From the NCBI GenBank assembly GCA_026874595.1, contig CM049316.1, positions 43,971,695-44,035,694 of the forward strand: DNA of 64,000 bases. Reading direction: 5' to 3'. The first letter of the stretch is position 1; each line of letters begins with the position of its first letter. Made by a program: the position numbers and the translations under genes. The notes under the pieces are model-generated. The model made no database searches. It was given only the letters and a program-made list of their open reading frames with translations, and was not told the origin of the DNA. Of the stretch, positions 1-11,764 are shown in pieces. This DNA is from Sipunculus nudus. Taxonomy: Eukaryota > Annelida > Sipuncula > Golfingiida > Sipunculidae.

Positions 1-38
1 GGTAATCTGAGGAGGGGTTAACCTGAAACCGTTACACC
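1..38 (-). repeat. Terminal fragment of a GGTGTAA-type inverted-repeat element
   Basis: The window opens inside a repeat that ends with TTACACC at 32-38. Read on the minus strand it starts GGTGTAACGGTTTCAGGTTA, nearly the same as the left end of the copy at 63305 and close to those at 53384 and 18551. The alternation of TAATCTGA and runs of G just inside the end is typical of this family. Only one end is in the window. Confidence 0.6.
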
Positions 39-1287
39 GGTAGTGCGACAAGAATTAATACCGAGGTTATTTCACTTTCACGTGGCGTCATGGAAATGTT
101 GAAAAAATAAATATGAGCGTAATCCGTCATAGCGAGGCATTTTAGAAACATCCGTCAAAACCCGAGCCCCCAGGAAACCATCTTTTCTCACCTCATGTCA
201 GTCAGTCGTCAGAGCATGGCGCCTTCAACCATCCATCATGCAATATCTAAACACCCTCTGAAGCTCAAGGGGACACAAACGGAAATTATTTTCATTCCAA
301 TCAATTAAGATTTTTTTTAAGCACTTAAATGAAAATCCCTTCACGCGAGAGGTTTTGATTTTGGAGTCATTACGGCACAACATGAATCTTGTGGTCCATG
401 GTTACTAGTTAGATTTTCGTTGGTATTTTTTACGCCCTAATAAAATTTGTCCAAGGTTACTGTACGTTTTGATGTGTGCATGTGCACGTTATGTATTTGC
501 ATTCAACCTTTGGATTCGAAATAAACGTCTTCCACAGTAAAGGTATGTTCAACATTCCATTCTAATGTTAGGTAGATCGCATAAAAATCTATACCAAAAT
601 ACTCCAATAAAATTGGAACACTATGTTTGCTAGACCGGTGCATGTACAGTTTGTTTAGTCAGTCATATAGCATATGCGTAGTTTGCAGTCAATCATTAAC
701 TCCCGTAACTTTCTGCTCACTGTATTGTTATCAAAAGTACGACTTAAGTTGTCTCCGCTCTGTTTCTATCGAAGTCACTTACCGTATCAGTATAAAATTC
801 CACCAATAAGATGTCGGCACCGTGTTTTTTTTAATTCCTGACAGACAGACGTACAAAGAGACAGTTTATTCAGTCTTCCACCTAGAGATCAGTAAACTCA
901 AAATCTCTCATAAAACTTTCCCTGAAATCAATCAATACATTTACAGTTAGCATTGAAAAAAGTTAGCAGAAGGCAGACATTGTGGAAATCCTATACACAT
1001 GCATGTTAAGACGTCAGGAGTTATTTCTGAAGGAAGATTAAATTCCAGCGCTACAAATATTGAGGAATGATGTTGTCTAGTAGCCGCTCGTGATATGTCA
1101 TATCCAGGGACTGAATAGTTTTTGGACAGGGAAAGAATACTTACAATCCTTAGGTGTTTGGCAAAGTTGAGACAATGATGGTCATAATCTTAAATAACAT
1201 CTACATGTATTTTTCTTCATTTTAGGATTTACATGTTATGTATCGCTTACCGTCATTAGAATATATACTGTATCCGTATTATGTAAA
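39..1287. other. Intergenic or intronic sequence, nothing recognised
   Basis: AT-rich single-copy-looking DNA. Short ORFs here have no family signature and no convincing splice frame. No RNA gene or repeat was recognised. Confidence 0.5.

Positions 1288-1358
<71 letters not shown>
1288..1358. repeat. Compound microsatellite (CA)n(TA)n
   Basis: About ten CA units pass directly into about twenty-five TA units. The tract gives rise to spurious ORFs on both strands. Confidence 0.97.
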
Positions 1359-1362
<4 letters not shown>

Positions 1363-1952
1363 TCAAGCGACAAATGAAAATAATTATGCTGAACTAGAGG
1401 AGGGAAACAAAGGTCTGGAGGCACAAATATTCCCACGCCATATGTTAATCAGATGTGTGACATGAGTGATGCTCTATTATCGAATAATTTGGCAAGAACC
1501 CCTTCCTTTTAAATTCCGAATACAGGGTTTATAATTGTAAAATGCACGATTAGCTTTTAAGATATCCAGATAACTCTGTGTTTTAACTGTAAGTGTTTGG
1601 GGAATTATTTGTCAACTACAGAGATTGTCTGAAATATTGTGCATGATAATGGGTACAAAAACAAAGGAAACAGGGGAATTTAAAAAGGCATTTAAGCTGC
1701 TATCGAAAATAAGTGACTGTCATTACACCATATAAGCAAAGACGTGAAACTATAACTTTTCGAGATGAGCGTAGTTGAAATTCCAGCGAAATATTTATTT
1801 TGAAAATATTTACATCCAATTTAGTGTTTATTTATTACCCTTGGTCCAAGGATTTTTTGTATATGATTTGAAACCTTAAGTTCTTATTAACTGTCTTATC
1901 TAATAGAGATTTGGAATGAAATTCTGGATCACAGAAAATCATTCAACAGTTG

Positions 1953-2330
1953 TGGCGCCACTGCAGGTTATAATGACATATTAGTCGTGTGACCAAATGT
2001 GTGGAAAACGTGATGATAATTGATGCAGTGGTTCATGAGGTCGAAAATAAACGAATTCGCAAAATATATCCAAACATGTGAAGTCAGAAAAATTGCGATC
2101 AGCAAAAATTCAGTCCTGTGGAAAACAAAAATATCACTCAACTTAGCATTCTTTTGCTTTAAGGAATCTTTGTTTATGATGTGGAGGTTCATGCCTTCTT
2201 ATACTCGCTGACTTATCTGAAGTAAGTGGAAAAGACTATTTTCGACAGTAGGGACTTGTCAAACAAAGGTGGCGCCAGCTGCAGGTTAACATCACGTGTC
2301 AGTCCTGTGAAGAGTATGTCTGTAAAATTT
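1953..2330. repeat. Diverged direct duplication around a GTGGCGCCA-CTGCAGGTTA motif
   Basis: Two segments, starting near 1953 and 2268, share the order GTGGCGCCA(G)CTGCAGGTTA, then a TGACATATTAGTC-like stretch, then TGTGA and a GATGATAA/GATGAAAA tail. They lie about 315 bp apart in direct orientation. The rest of 1359-3169 is AT-rich with nothing recognised. Confidence 0.4.
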
Positions 2331-3169
2331 GATGAAAAAGGCAGTTTTAGAGGTATTTGATAAAAAGAACATAGACGGTCGGACATACTCATTTTCACCG
2401 AAATGTGAACATCTCGTTGATTCAGACTGCAAAATCCGTCCATTTAAGATTATATGTCTAAACGTTTTTTGGTTGTAGAAAGTTTTTTATTCGGTAAATA
2501 ACAGAATGGCCAAACTTACATATCATTTAGAATTAATTGCTGTACTTTTTCTTCAGTTACTCTAAGGCCATTAGGTTTGAAACAGTATGTTTATCGGCTG
2601 AGTTTTTATATTATATTTTTCAGGCGTCATTAAAAAAAATTGAATAAAGTTATTTTATATATTTCCATTGTTTTACCGATCTTAAGCTTCCCGAAATTTG
2701 CAAACTCCATATTTTAACGAAAAATTACACCCCCAAAATTTAGCATTGGTATTTCCGACTCAGTTTTTTTTTATTTGCTAAAAAGGTACAATTAATCAGG
2801 ACAAACGAGTACATCATATCACATTTAAATCTGGCTTTATTATTTGACATTTTTATATTCGTATTTTTAATATCATATCATCGATCATAGTTATGGTATT
2901 TCTATATCGTTAATCTTGCTCCAAAAATGATTCTCAGGCACTGTTTTTTTAGAAATAAGTGCGGGCGGGCGATTTTTTTCCTTTTTTTTTCTATTAGTTT
3001 TTTTCATATGATTTAGGAACCTCATGATAAGAACCAAAAGTGTGTTAATATGCAGAGCGTATAAGGCATAACAAAGGGACATTTTATCATCATTTTATTT
3101 TCCTGAAGGAAATTTCCGAACGGCTTAAAATAAAATAAAGTTCCTGTGAACAAAGTGAACCAAAAAAGG

Positions 3170-3200
3170 TTTTTTTTTTTTTTGGGGGGGGGGGGGGGGG
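3170..3200. repeat. Homopolymer junction T14/G17
   Basis: Fourteen T are followed directly by about seventeen G. Such tracts are slippage-prone and a likely assembly length error. Confidence 0.95.
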
Positions 3201-3591
3201 TTCAACATTGGCGGGCGCTGTGCTTAAATAACCAAATTTTTATTTGCAAATGGCCTTATATTATTAATTATTCTATATCTCACAAACATTGTATATATCA
3301 AGACTGTCTTTCGCTTTCGGTAGCAGATTTTGCATGCACCTCGCGTCTGCTGAATAATTGTTCTTTCCGTCCTGAAAGCATTTAATTCCTTTCACTTTTG
3401 ACATGAGTGCCTCTCATATATTCAGTGGCGTTTATACCATAGGTAATAAACTACCAATCCGCCCGGCTGCCTTGACAGTTCAGTGAATTATTGATCAGTG
3501 TGTATTCACAACATTGCCATATTTTCTATAGGATATACATTGCTAATTTACTTTTTTGTTAGATTTGTTTTATTACGTTCCGGTAACCTAC

Positions 3592-3760
3592 CTTATATTG
3601 TATTTGCGGTTTTGACGTTGTGATCAGAATGGCCATGATGACGTCATAAATCACATTGCAAGGAGCAATAAAACCACAAAACCGTCTTCCAGTAAAGTAT
3701 GAGACAATAATCCTTGAAAATAACAGAACACTCGCAGTGGGTACGACTGTGATTTGTAGG
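3592..3760 (-). CDS. Candidate internal exon of a small membrane protein
   Basis: On the minus strand a pyrimidine-rich stretch ending CTTTCTAG precedes a 169-bp open segment that stops exactly at AAG|GTAGGT. The acceptor is phase 2 and the donor falls between codons. The 56 residues begin LQITVVPTASVLLF and end MAILITTSKPQIQYK, giving two hydrophobic stretches (about residues 1-20 and 30-48) joined by a loop with GRRFCG. The LQI start and the KP after the second helix faintly recall ninjurin-type two-helix proteins, but this is too weak to name. Its upstream intron would contain the LINE fragment on the other strand from about 3790. No partner exon was found. It could be a chance open segment between fortuitous splice signals. 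Confidence 0.28.
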
Positions 3761-3792
3761 CTAGAAAGCAGATGTATCCCATAGGAGAGACA

Positions 3793-4020
3793 CAGCTTAT
3801 TCCTTATTTTACTTTTGCTGGTGATGTTCATCACTGCAACACCCTTCCATCAGTAAACTCTTGTGTTGATCTTCCGAAACTGCGCACTGAAATTCTAAAC
3901 ACTTCAGGTTTTATCCAGGGAGTGTTCTGTGGAACAGAATTTCGGATTCTCTTAAAAATGCCAACGAACTAAAGAGCTTTAAAAGGCAAGCACGCTCTTA
4001 TAGTCCTGGGGCCATTCCTG
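3793..4020 (+). pseudogene. Decayed C-terminus of a non-LTR (LINE) reverse transcriptase
   Basis: The plus strand encodes DVHHCNT...SVNSC...LPKLRTEIL, then after a frameshift near 3925 LWNRISDSL-KNANELKSFKRQARSY. The order H-x-NT-R/L-S-VNS...P-x-x-RTE...LWN-x-x...LK...FKR-x-R is the usual end of the polymerase ORF in many invertebrate LINEs. A second copy from the same family lies at 14190-14820. Catalytic motifs are absent, so this is a short, dead 5'-truncated piece. Confidence 0.6.
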
Positions 4021-4259
4021 AAATTTTAAGTTTTGCTGCACCTCCCGTCATTATTAGGTATGATACCATTTAATATTAAAGTGGTTCATAGAGATAATAT
4101 TTCAAAACATTACCCCTCTGAAAAAGTGTCCAAAAGGTGTGAAACCGGCAATTTTATAAACTTACCTCGGTACATATATTTTTTTAAAATATGGGTTAAT
4201 GTCCAGGGCTGTAGGGAAATGTTTACTGTTTAATTACCTAACTATTTTGAATGATTCAC

Positions 4260-4620
4260 CTTGAAATTAAAAAATTAAAACTTAAAATATAAAAAAGCAT
4301 ATAACGGTTAAACCTTACTGTTATCTTGGATATAAAGAGGCAAGATTAGTCCTAATCATCAATTTGAGGAGTCAAAGAGAAAATGTTATTTTTGTCATTC
4401 AGCTTATTTCATGCCTGAAAGTTTACAATTTTAAGCTACTTAAAGTTATTAAATAAGTGATTATTTGTTTATAATTGGGGTATACATCAGCTTTAGGGGC
4501 AGATTTTGATGTGTACATTTCTTGTTAACGGCATGGGGGAAATGCGTTATGTTTTCTTTAAATGGACTGAAATGAAGTTACAAAATTAATTTCTATTTTA
4601 ATATGAATTTTTAAATTAAA
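4260..4620 (-). repeat. AT-rich diverged dispersed repeat, inverted copy
   Basis: Read on the minus strand this segment matches 8935-9170 in order: AAAGAAAACA, a GTATACATCA/GTACACATCA block, GATGTATACCC, ATTATAA-CAAATAAT, then TTAAGTAGCTT and a GATTAGGACTAA block. It has no ORF of note. The family origin is unknown. Confidence 0.5.
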
Positions 4621-4642
4621 TTTAAAAAATAAAAATTAACAG

Positions 4643-4684
4643 AATTTCAAAGTCTTGATGGCATCCCCGCAGATGCAGTTAAAA
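4643..4684 (+). pseudogene. Possible short LINE reverse transcriptase remnant
   Basis: One frame reads EFQSLDGIPADAVK, resembling the region before motif A of LINE reverse transcriptases, where a DGIP/DGIS core followed by a short helix is common. Stops follow immediately. Fourteen residues are too few for a firm call. Confidence 0.2.
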
Positions 4685-6376
4685 TATAAAACTGATGAAC
4701 AAATCAAGTGAAATAATTGCTTTCATCACATTTCTACTTTGTATTCTTAAACATGTATCATTAAGAATTATAACTATGCATACATTTAGGATGACTATAT
4801 ATATGTTTTTCATTGTTTTTATAAGTTTTGTTACCCAGGCAATACGTGAGAAAATTAGTACTAATTTCAATAATATGAAGTAGCGAGTAAAAAGTAATCG
4901 CTTAAATAATCCGCAACAAAAGTTTGAAAATAAACTTAAAAAAAGACAACCAAACTGGGGGATACCCTTCTTTGGCTGAAACCACTGGGAGACGAAGAAA
5001 TTTTTTAGTTTAATAAAACAAATCTGAATAATATTATAGCATTTGCGTACAGTGTTGAAAGTTAAACATAACAAATACCATAGTAGGGCTGCTACCCATA
5101 ATTTTGAATTTAAATATACCAGGCAATGAGTATATTCTGCGAGACTGGGACAGAATACATTTGTTTCTACTTTCCATTCCTTTTCAAGTTTGGAATAAAT
5201 AAAATGTTGTATGTACAATGTTTTAATAGCTTACGTTTAAAGCGTTCAAAGTGTAACTTTTTTCTCAGCATATAATTTTAAAGGTCCCGACTTCATCAGA
5301 ATCCCAGCCCAAATCCTGATTCAGATTGTGAACCCATAGTATAACAAAGAAAGAATAGGCAGCCCATTCATTAGATTAAATAAAAATTATACACCTGTTC
5401 AAATCTTAGACAAATTCATGAGCTGGATCAAGGGGTCTGGATGGCTTATAGCATGATTTGGCTGGAGAGGCAGTCATTGCTATTTGCAGATGGGGACTTT
5501 GGCCGACAATGATTTGGGTCTGGTCAAAGAATCGAAAAATCCTGAAAAAGGAAAAACACCTAATAAACTTCTCTAATAGTTAAGTCCCTTGTCATCAATT
5601 TCGATTTGCTTTTCTTTTAGAGTGCTACCTGATATATATAAATATACTGCAATAATCTAATCTGATAAATCTAAACGTTGTCAGAAATTTCGAGACATTA
5701 ATGATTTGCTTGTATTAGCTTTGTAACCCAAGTGTGCGAGACTGTTCTTAGGCAATGGTCACTGTAAATGGCTACTGATTGAGACAGATGCACTCGTATG
5801 TATTGCAATATTTCCAATTTAATGACAATTTCACTTTGATTGATATTTAAGAGAGAATGCCCTTTTTTTAGGTCTTCAAAACATATTTTTGTAGAAACCC
5901 TTGTACCTCTCTTACAGTTGGAAACAATGGGAAAGAACTACACTTAATTGCATTACATATCATTCGGTCAGTGTTGAGAAATAGTTTGTATTAATTTTCA
6001 ATTAAAAAGGATTAAACAATGAAAATTTGACCTCAGGGTTTTACATAACAGATGACATGCACTATTTTGTGGTTTATGTGGTTTGTTAATAATTCTTTTA
6101 TGTTTCTTATTCCTTTGATTGCCGAACAAAGACTATTTATTATCACCCCTTTATCTTGTAAACCAATAAACTCAATCATCTTGTGAATCTAGTCAGGATA
6201 GCTGAGAAATGGCGACACACCAAATTGTGAGATTATCAGTGGAGCCATCGCTTCCAAGCTCATGGCTCGCGGCTCATATATCTGTCTCCTTGCAAAGTAT
6301 GTATGTCAATGGAAATGAAAGAATTCATGTGTTGCCTTTCAATTAATATTTTTATTAATCTTATTAAAGAGAAATA
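4685..6376. other. AT-rich sequence, nothing recognised
   Basis: This contains the longest ORF of the window, 179 codons on the minus strand at 4679-5218. Its translation is rich in F, I, L and C with no motif and is best read as chance in AT-rich DNA. No repeats were recognised. Confidence 0.45.
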
Positions 6377-6594
6377 TAATGCGTCACATATCCAAAACGG
6401 AGTCCGCCCGACTTCTCTGCGAGCTGAAAAGGGCATTTACGGCAGGAATACGGCCAGTGTTTGCTCGATCACTGCGCTGTCCGCCGCGATTCTTAGGGGT
6501 CGGCCGACGATCACAGGGCACCGAAACCTGTTCTTAAATCAACAATTTTCCCATGGCGATTTTTGAGGTCGCAGAGCTCGTAAACAGTTTGCCC

Positions 6595-6957
6595 TTAGAT
6601 CGCTCGGGCAGCGGCAAACATACGGTCGATGTACGGGCAGCAATCCAACGATTTTAGACGCTTTTTTGCTTTAAAATTCGGACAGAGATCGACAAAGCTG
6701 CGCGGCCGCCGCATTGGCTTCCTACAATACTCGAACGACCCCCTCCCGTATCCTGTCCGATTTGTGCAGTCGAACGTGCTACGAACGCGCTCCGTGCTGG
6801 TGTCGGGCCGCCGTCGCGTGATTACTTCGGCCTCCGGCCGGGCTCCTCCTGTCAACTCAGCATCCAGTTCATGCTCCGATGAAGCGGACTCAGGCTCTCG
6901 TGCCACCTTCTTCGTAGAAACTGGTTTCATTGCTCCCTTTATCTTCTTTGGCGGCAT
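6595..6957 (-). CDS. 120-residue basic protein of the GC-rich element, function unknown
   Basis: The start ATG follows GTAATAGCTAAG and begins MPPKKIKGAMKPVSTKK. The first 45 residues are lysine/proline rich, then acidic (SASSEHELDAEL), as in the disordered head of a nuclear or DNA-binding protein. A basic stretch ITRRRPDTSTERVR follows. The C-terminal half contains FEYCRKPMRRPR and KAKKRLKSLDCCPYIDRMF, with five cysteines but no recognised zinc-finger spacing. No transposase catalytic motif is visible, and a frameshift in the second half cannot be excluded. A TATA box lies about 75-80 bp upstream of the ATG, inside the same inverted repeats. It is probably a transposon accessory protein or a truncated transposase. 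A TTTATT at 6351-6356, just outside the element, could act as a polyA signal (AATAAA on the minus strand). Confidence 0.4.
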   Translation of the reverse strand: MPPKKIKGAMKPVSTKKVAREPESASSEHELDAELTGGARPEAEVITRRRPDTSTERVRSTFDCTNRTGYGRGSFEYCRKPMRRPRSFVDLCPNFKAKKRLKSLDCCPYIDRMFAAARAI

Positions 6958-7027
6958 CTTAGCTATTACTTAGGAGCTGTGCTTTTCACTCTGTCAGACT
7001 TCAGACATATTATGTGAAAAATATTTT

Positions 7028-7038
7028 ACATGCCATAT
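7028..7038 (-). promoter_or_regulatory. TATA box candidate for the 120-residue ORF
   Basis: The minus strand reads CGAGTATATATATGGCATG, with a TCACATAATATG stretch roughly 20-25 bp downstream that could hold the start site. The ATG is at 6957. Context makes it plausible, but TATATA is common in this window. Confidence 0.3.
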
Positions 7039-7070
7039 ATATACTCGAGGCGCGGACGTCGGGCGGAGCC

Positions 7071-7091
7071 CACCCGGGCGTAACCCGGGTG
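7071..7091. other. GC-rich hairpin in the 5' region of the element
   Basis: CACCCGGG, a five-base loop CGTAA, then CCCGGGTG form a perfect 8-bp stem. Its strength is unusual for this AT-rich window. Confidence 0.7.
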
Positions 7092-7255
7092 TCTGGCGAG
7101 TATCGACAGACCAATTGACCATCGACCGTAACTCGGACGGCGCCTGCCATCATGCCGGGTGGCCTTCGCCAGACTACCGACGGCTGCCGGGCGATATTTG
7201 ATCACCAATATTCAATGGGCACCGCCCGATCCTCGTCCGATATGTGACAGGTTAG

Positions 7256-8599
7256 ATTTTAAGCGTAAAATACGCTCTACTTCCTAGCGGGCTTGGAATT
7301 CGGCGACTTTCTGGCGATCCACAAATATATGACGCAGGCTTAATGATTTTACATGAGACGCTTCTTGGAGCAGATGAAAGTTTGTAATGTAAATTATCAG
7401 AAGAAAGAACAGTTGTATGACATGAATCCATATTACAATCTGATTTAGTCATTTCAGTCTTCAATTAGACTAAACCTTTCATCTTGTTTAAAACGTTATT
7501 TTAATTCAAGCTGGCTAGTCTGTCAGTGTCTAACTCTATAGAGGACGGATTTTTTTTTATCCCAACTGTTAATAAAGGTCAGTAAACAAGTCCATTAGTA
7601 ATCAGGTCACCTTTATACCATGGCTTAAAACTTTTACACTAATTACTATGATATCAAGAAAACGTTTGATATATTAAAATAAGGAGTTAATGGTCAAAGC
7701 CAAACGTTAAGATAAACTTTGCCCTCCGCTCGACTTAGCAGCTTTTTTCACACAAAGCCTATGGCCTGAAGTTTGTCCAAAATCAGAATCTATTTTAAAT
7801 TCGTACCAACACTTTCATATATAAATTCGAAATTTGAGATTTTAAATATGATAAAATAAGTCTAACGAAAGTAAAACAAACAAATCAGATTTTTTTTTAC
7901 AAAAGTTTTGCTGTCCTTAAGGATACAAAACAAATTTAACACAAAATGTTAACGTATACTTTAAATATGAACATATTTTATAACTTTTCAAGAACAATTT
8001 GGAGATTAAAATGTTGTAACATTAACTTTAGCTAGACATTTAACTAGTAATTCATTGGAAAGGGGTTTAATATCTAAAACCAGAAAGATGGTGTATATAT
8101 ATATAAATTTTTAAAATAATCAAAAGTCCTTTCTCTCCTGCCGGCTTTAATAAAAACGTGTACATCCAACATGTGCATATTTTAAATTTCAAACGGATTA
8201 TGTTCTAATGTTTATATCAGAAATATTACAACACCATTTCATTGGTTTCTGTCAAATTTTATGTTAATTTTATAATATCATTTTTCGCAATATGACAGTA
8301 AAACTTGTCGAAGCCGTTTGTGTGGAAGAGTATTGCTATTCAATAATGAAGCTAATGTATATAAACATATTATTAAATTTTTAAGTTAAATTAAATTAAG
8401 AGAAGCTTAAACGCACTCTATTTTTGGCTATAAAGGAGAAATGTGATTGTCCAGCAATATATAAGACTTACCTCATCAAAATGTAGATCTTATGCAAAAT
8501 GTCATGACAACTATAAATTACCATACTGGTTTTCATTTTTTAATTGAAAAAAATTAAGGGTTTCAGTAATTTTTAAAAATTAAAAACAAAATTTTACTC
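7256..8599. other. AT-rich sequence, nothing recognised
   Basis: No ORF with a family signature, no RNA gene and no clear repeat. Confidence 0.45.
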
Positions 8600-9340
8600 A
8601 CATTTAGAAATATAAAAATGTATCCCCCCACCATGCCGTTTCAGTGGAATAGACCCACAAAAATTTTGATATGCTTCAGATCTAACAGCTAATTAATACT
8701 CAAATATATAAGCGTTATTCGATATTAATTCAATCCAATAAACAATTAACAATATTAATAGACTGAGCTCATCCAATTTATGATTAGGACTAATTTTGCT
8801 AGTTTATTCTCAAAGCAACAGTTCATTTTTAAAATTATATGCTTTTTTCATATTCATATTTATGTTTATATTTATATTCATTTTAAAATTCATTTTTAAA
8901 GGAAATTTTACATTTATAACTTCTTTTCAGTCGAATTAAAGAAAACACAAACAAATTGCCCAATCCCGATCATACGGAATGTATACATCAACGTTTTACT
9001 CGGCTGCAAAAGATGATGTATACCCTTATTATAAGCAAATAATAATTAAATTAATTAATTCAAGTAGCTTTAATTGGTGAAATTTGAGGCTGAAATGAGT
9101 TGGAGGAAAAATGACATCTTTATTCCATCTGGCTCATCAAATAGATAATTATAGGATAAAATTTCCTATTTTATTCCCAAAATAACAGTTATGCATTAAA
9201 ATATATATACTTTATATATATTTTAAACTTTTAATTTTAAAATTTGAAGGTTAAAAATTTAAAGTAGAGTTTCGATATTAATTTCAATGGATTGAGCACA
9301 TCAAAATCATGAAAGCTCTTTTTGCATTTAATTCCAAACA
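8600..9340 (+). repeat. AT-rich diverged repeat, two or three partial direct copies
   Basis: A block with CCCCACCATGCCGTTTC, a GATATGCTTCAG stretch and GATTAGGACTAATTTTGC (8623-8800) is followed by a related block with GTATACATCA, GATGTATACCC and TCATCAAATAGATAATTATAGG (8935-9160). A third partial copy of the last motif lies near 9291. The 4260-4620 segment is the inverted relative. No coding sequence survives. Confidence 0.45.
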
Positions 9341-9721
9341 ATTTCCAGCTATCATTTTCTAAAAGCGAGTTCTGAACATTAATCCATTATGTTCTTTAAA
9401 ATTTCTGTACCGAGGTTAGTTTATTAAATTGCCGATTTCAGGCCTTTTGGACAGTTTTCCAGAATGGTAATGTTTTGAAATATCATCTCTATGAAATACT
9501 TTAACCAAAAATAGCATCAAACCTTATATATAATGAAGGGGGTGCAATATAATGGATTTTTCGGGCATTTATGGAAATTGCCCCCAGGACTATTAAGTTC
9601 TTCTATATAATGCCAATTAAGTAACTTGTATTTTCATTTTTAAGTATTATACTGCATTCAGATTAATAACTGTGCGTCGTCTCATTTCCAAATTACTGTA
9701 TTTATGCTATTAGTTATCTAG

Positions 9722-10035
9722 ACCTTTACGTACTGATTTAAACCTCATTTTGTGAGCAATGGTGTTTATTTATCTATATGTTTATAATCAAACGTCCTTC
9801 ATATATGTACCAACTATTCAACATACATGTTCACGATGCAACTCTGCTGTACCTCTGCCTTGACTGTAGTTGTGCGTCGGTTAATGCGTTTACTATTTTC
9901 TCTGACTTTCTCTGTCATCTTTTGGACATTATATATTTTATTGTAATTTCTTTATGTACTAAAGGGCCCTTTGGTTAACAAAATTTTATTCGATATATTC
10001 TATCCTATTTATAAATATATAAATAAAAATAAATA
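9722..10035 (+). mobile_element. LINE 3' tail fragment
   Basis: The segment ending in GGGCCCTTTGGTTAACAAAA, an ATTTTATTCGATA stretch and an A/T-rich AAATAAATAG end aligns with 14747-14800 (GGACCCTTCTGTGAACAGAA, then ATTTTAGTCTGATA). This is the shape of a LINE 3' untranslated end with an (AATA)n-like tail. The preceding 250 bp are AT-rich with no ORF. Confidence 0.45.
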
Positions 10036-10079
10036 GTCTAAAAGTACTAAAATCTTGAAAACATGAGAACCCTTCATTA

Positions 10080-10086
<7 letters not shown>

Positions 10087-10116
<30 letters not shown>
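10087..10116. repeat. (TA)n microsatellite
   Basis: About fifteen TA units. Confidence 0.95.
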
Positions 10117-10118
<2 letters not shown>

Positions 10119-10329
10119 GTATCGTATAGAGTTCATGTTACTAAAGACGTCAGCACAGCTATAAACTACCCTCACGAAACAGGTTTGTTGTACATGAAGT
10201 AAAACATGAAGTATACATTATTAATGTTTCCCTGCATGGTAGAGCACTTTCACTGTGATGCATTGAACTTCTCTGTGTATAACATTGATTGATTATATGT
10301 ATATATATATATATTGTTTATTGCATTTA

Positions 10330-10815
10330 AGAAAAAGAATGGTAACACCAGTTGTTAGAGAAATTAAATGATTTCTAGGCGGTTTTCGAAGAACGAAAAG
10401 AGATAAACATGGGAGGTTAACGGGCATTGAACTCCGGGGTTATACGACATCTATATATAACATTAGAGGAAGGGTTTACTGGCGCAATTGAAGCAAAACT
10501 GATCATAATTACATCCGGTTATAGACGAGTATGCTTTCCAGATAGACATAAAGGCAGATTTTTTTAAAGTGGTACATCTCTTACCGACAAAAAGATGAAG
10601 ATAAACGAGTCCTTTTGTAAGAAAGCTACAAAATGCTCGACCAAGCACAAACATTAATGTGGCGCTTTCCTATGAACAATGGATGGATCACAATACCGGA
10701 AGTAGAGCTATCGTCTGCCCGTGACAACCTGTGGCCGGAGGGTGTAGGGTGATATGGAAACGAGGGATGTTAAACCAATGTAGGCTGGTAAACGGGATAA
10801 AAGACATTGTTGATT
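10330..10815 (+). repeat. Possible diverged SINE-like unit with a TTGATTGATT tail
   Basis: The segment ends GGGATGTTAAACC...AAACGGGATAAAAGACATTGTTGATTGATTA, like mollusc SINEs that end in a GATGTTAAAC block followed by short tandem units. A clear tRNA-type promoter was not seen, so the call is weak. Between 10816 and 11764 nothing else was recognised. Confidence 0.25.
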
Positions 10816-11764
10816 GATTATCTTATACTAACCATAGTCTTTAAGAGAACACCAATAAATTCCTCTTGGACGATTTAAGGCACTGCCTCCAAGAAAATCG
10901 TTCAGCAGAGCATGAACTCAGTGGCGCCGGTTTATATATCAGGTCCGTATCGGGATTTAAATAAGGAATGATAAATTTAATTTTTAAAACATAAAATAAC
11001 TGTCATAACATTCTGGACATTTGATTATTGCAAGTGTGCCTATTGTTTCTCAATCTAAGAAAAGGCGGTTGATGTTCACATCAAGTTAACATAGTATATA
11101 GCTAAACACTTAATTTGCTTAATGGGTCTTACTATACTCTGTTCAACACCCCTGTCCACTTAATTATTCGTGATATTTCTTTCACATATATTTTGTGACT
11201 ACAAATTAGCTTTTACCAAAAGAATTAATGTGGCGTTTATAATTATCTAAATAAGCATAAAATAAAAATATTTTCTTTGCAACGCCGGGACGGTGTTGAC
11301 CTGTCTAGAAAGAGGTGCACAAATTATGGCGTCAGCTCAAGTGGCCATGTGTGTTTATCCATGTGTAAGAGAGACGTATGTGTGACGTAACAATAATATG
11401 ACGTATAATTACCACTATGACGTCATCAATACGAATCGTCAAGTGGATAAAGATTTAGGCCGTCATCTTTGGTGGTCACTGATATGTCGCAATACATCTG
11501 TTCAGTCATTATTCTTTCTGGATTAATTATATGGAATCCATACACGAGAGTGTATTATATTGTTGTTAGATTATCGCCACATTTGTCTTATTGGCCTCTG
11601 GGGGTAAATAAAGATAAGCTTTGGTGGATTGTATAAAAATTATCATCATGGAAATTCAGGTGGACAGGGGTAGTGGAACTGAGTATAAGTAAGAAGTACG
11701 AGAGCCGTAAAACAGGACACAATTGGAAACCTTTCGCGCATGTATACACCGGTTTTCCACAATT

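Larger units (their letters stand above)
6377..7255 (-). mobile_element. GC-rich element bounded by GTCACATATC inverted repeats
   Basis: A sharply GC-rich, CpG-rich block interrupts AT-rich DNA. Its ends carry a perfect 10-bp inverted repeat, GTCACATATC at 6383-6392 and GATATGTGAC at 7239-7248. Just outside, TAATGC on the left faces the complement of AGGTTA on the right, so TAA may be part of the terminus. No clear target-site duplication was found. Inside on the minus strand lie a GC-rich 5' region with a strong hairpin (7071-7091), a TATA-like box (about 7030-7037), and an ORF of 120 codons at 6957-6595. The layout suggests a small DNA transposon or a defective copy. The superfamily was not recognised. 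Confidence 0.5.

Noticed and set aside
4679-5218. Longest ORF (179 codons, minus)
   Set aside because: Residues rich in F, I, L and C with no motif, no splice logic, and AT-rich composition identical to the flanks. Best explained by chance.
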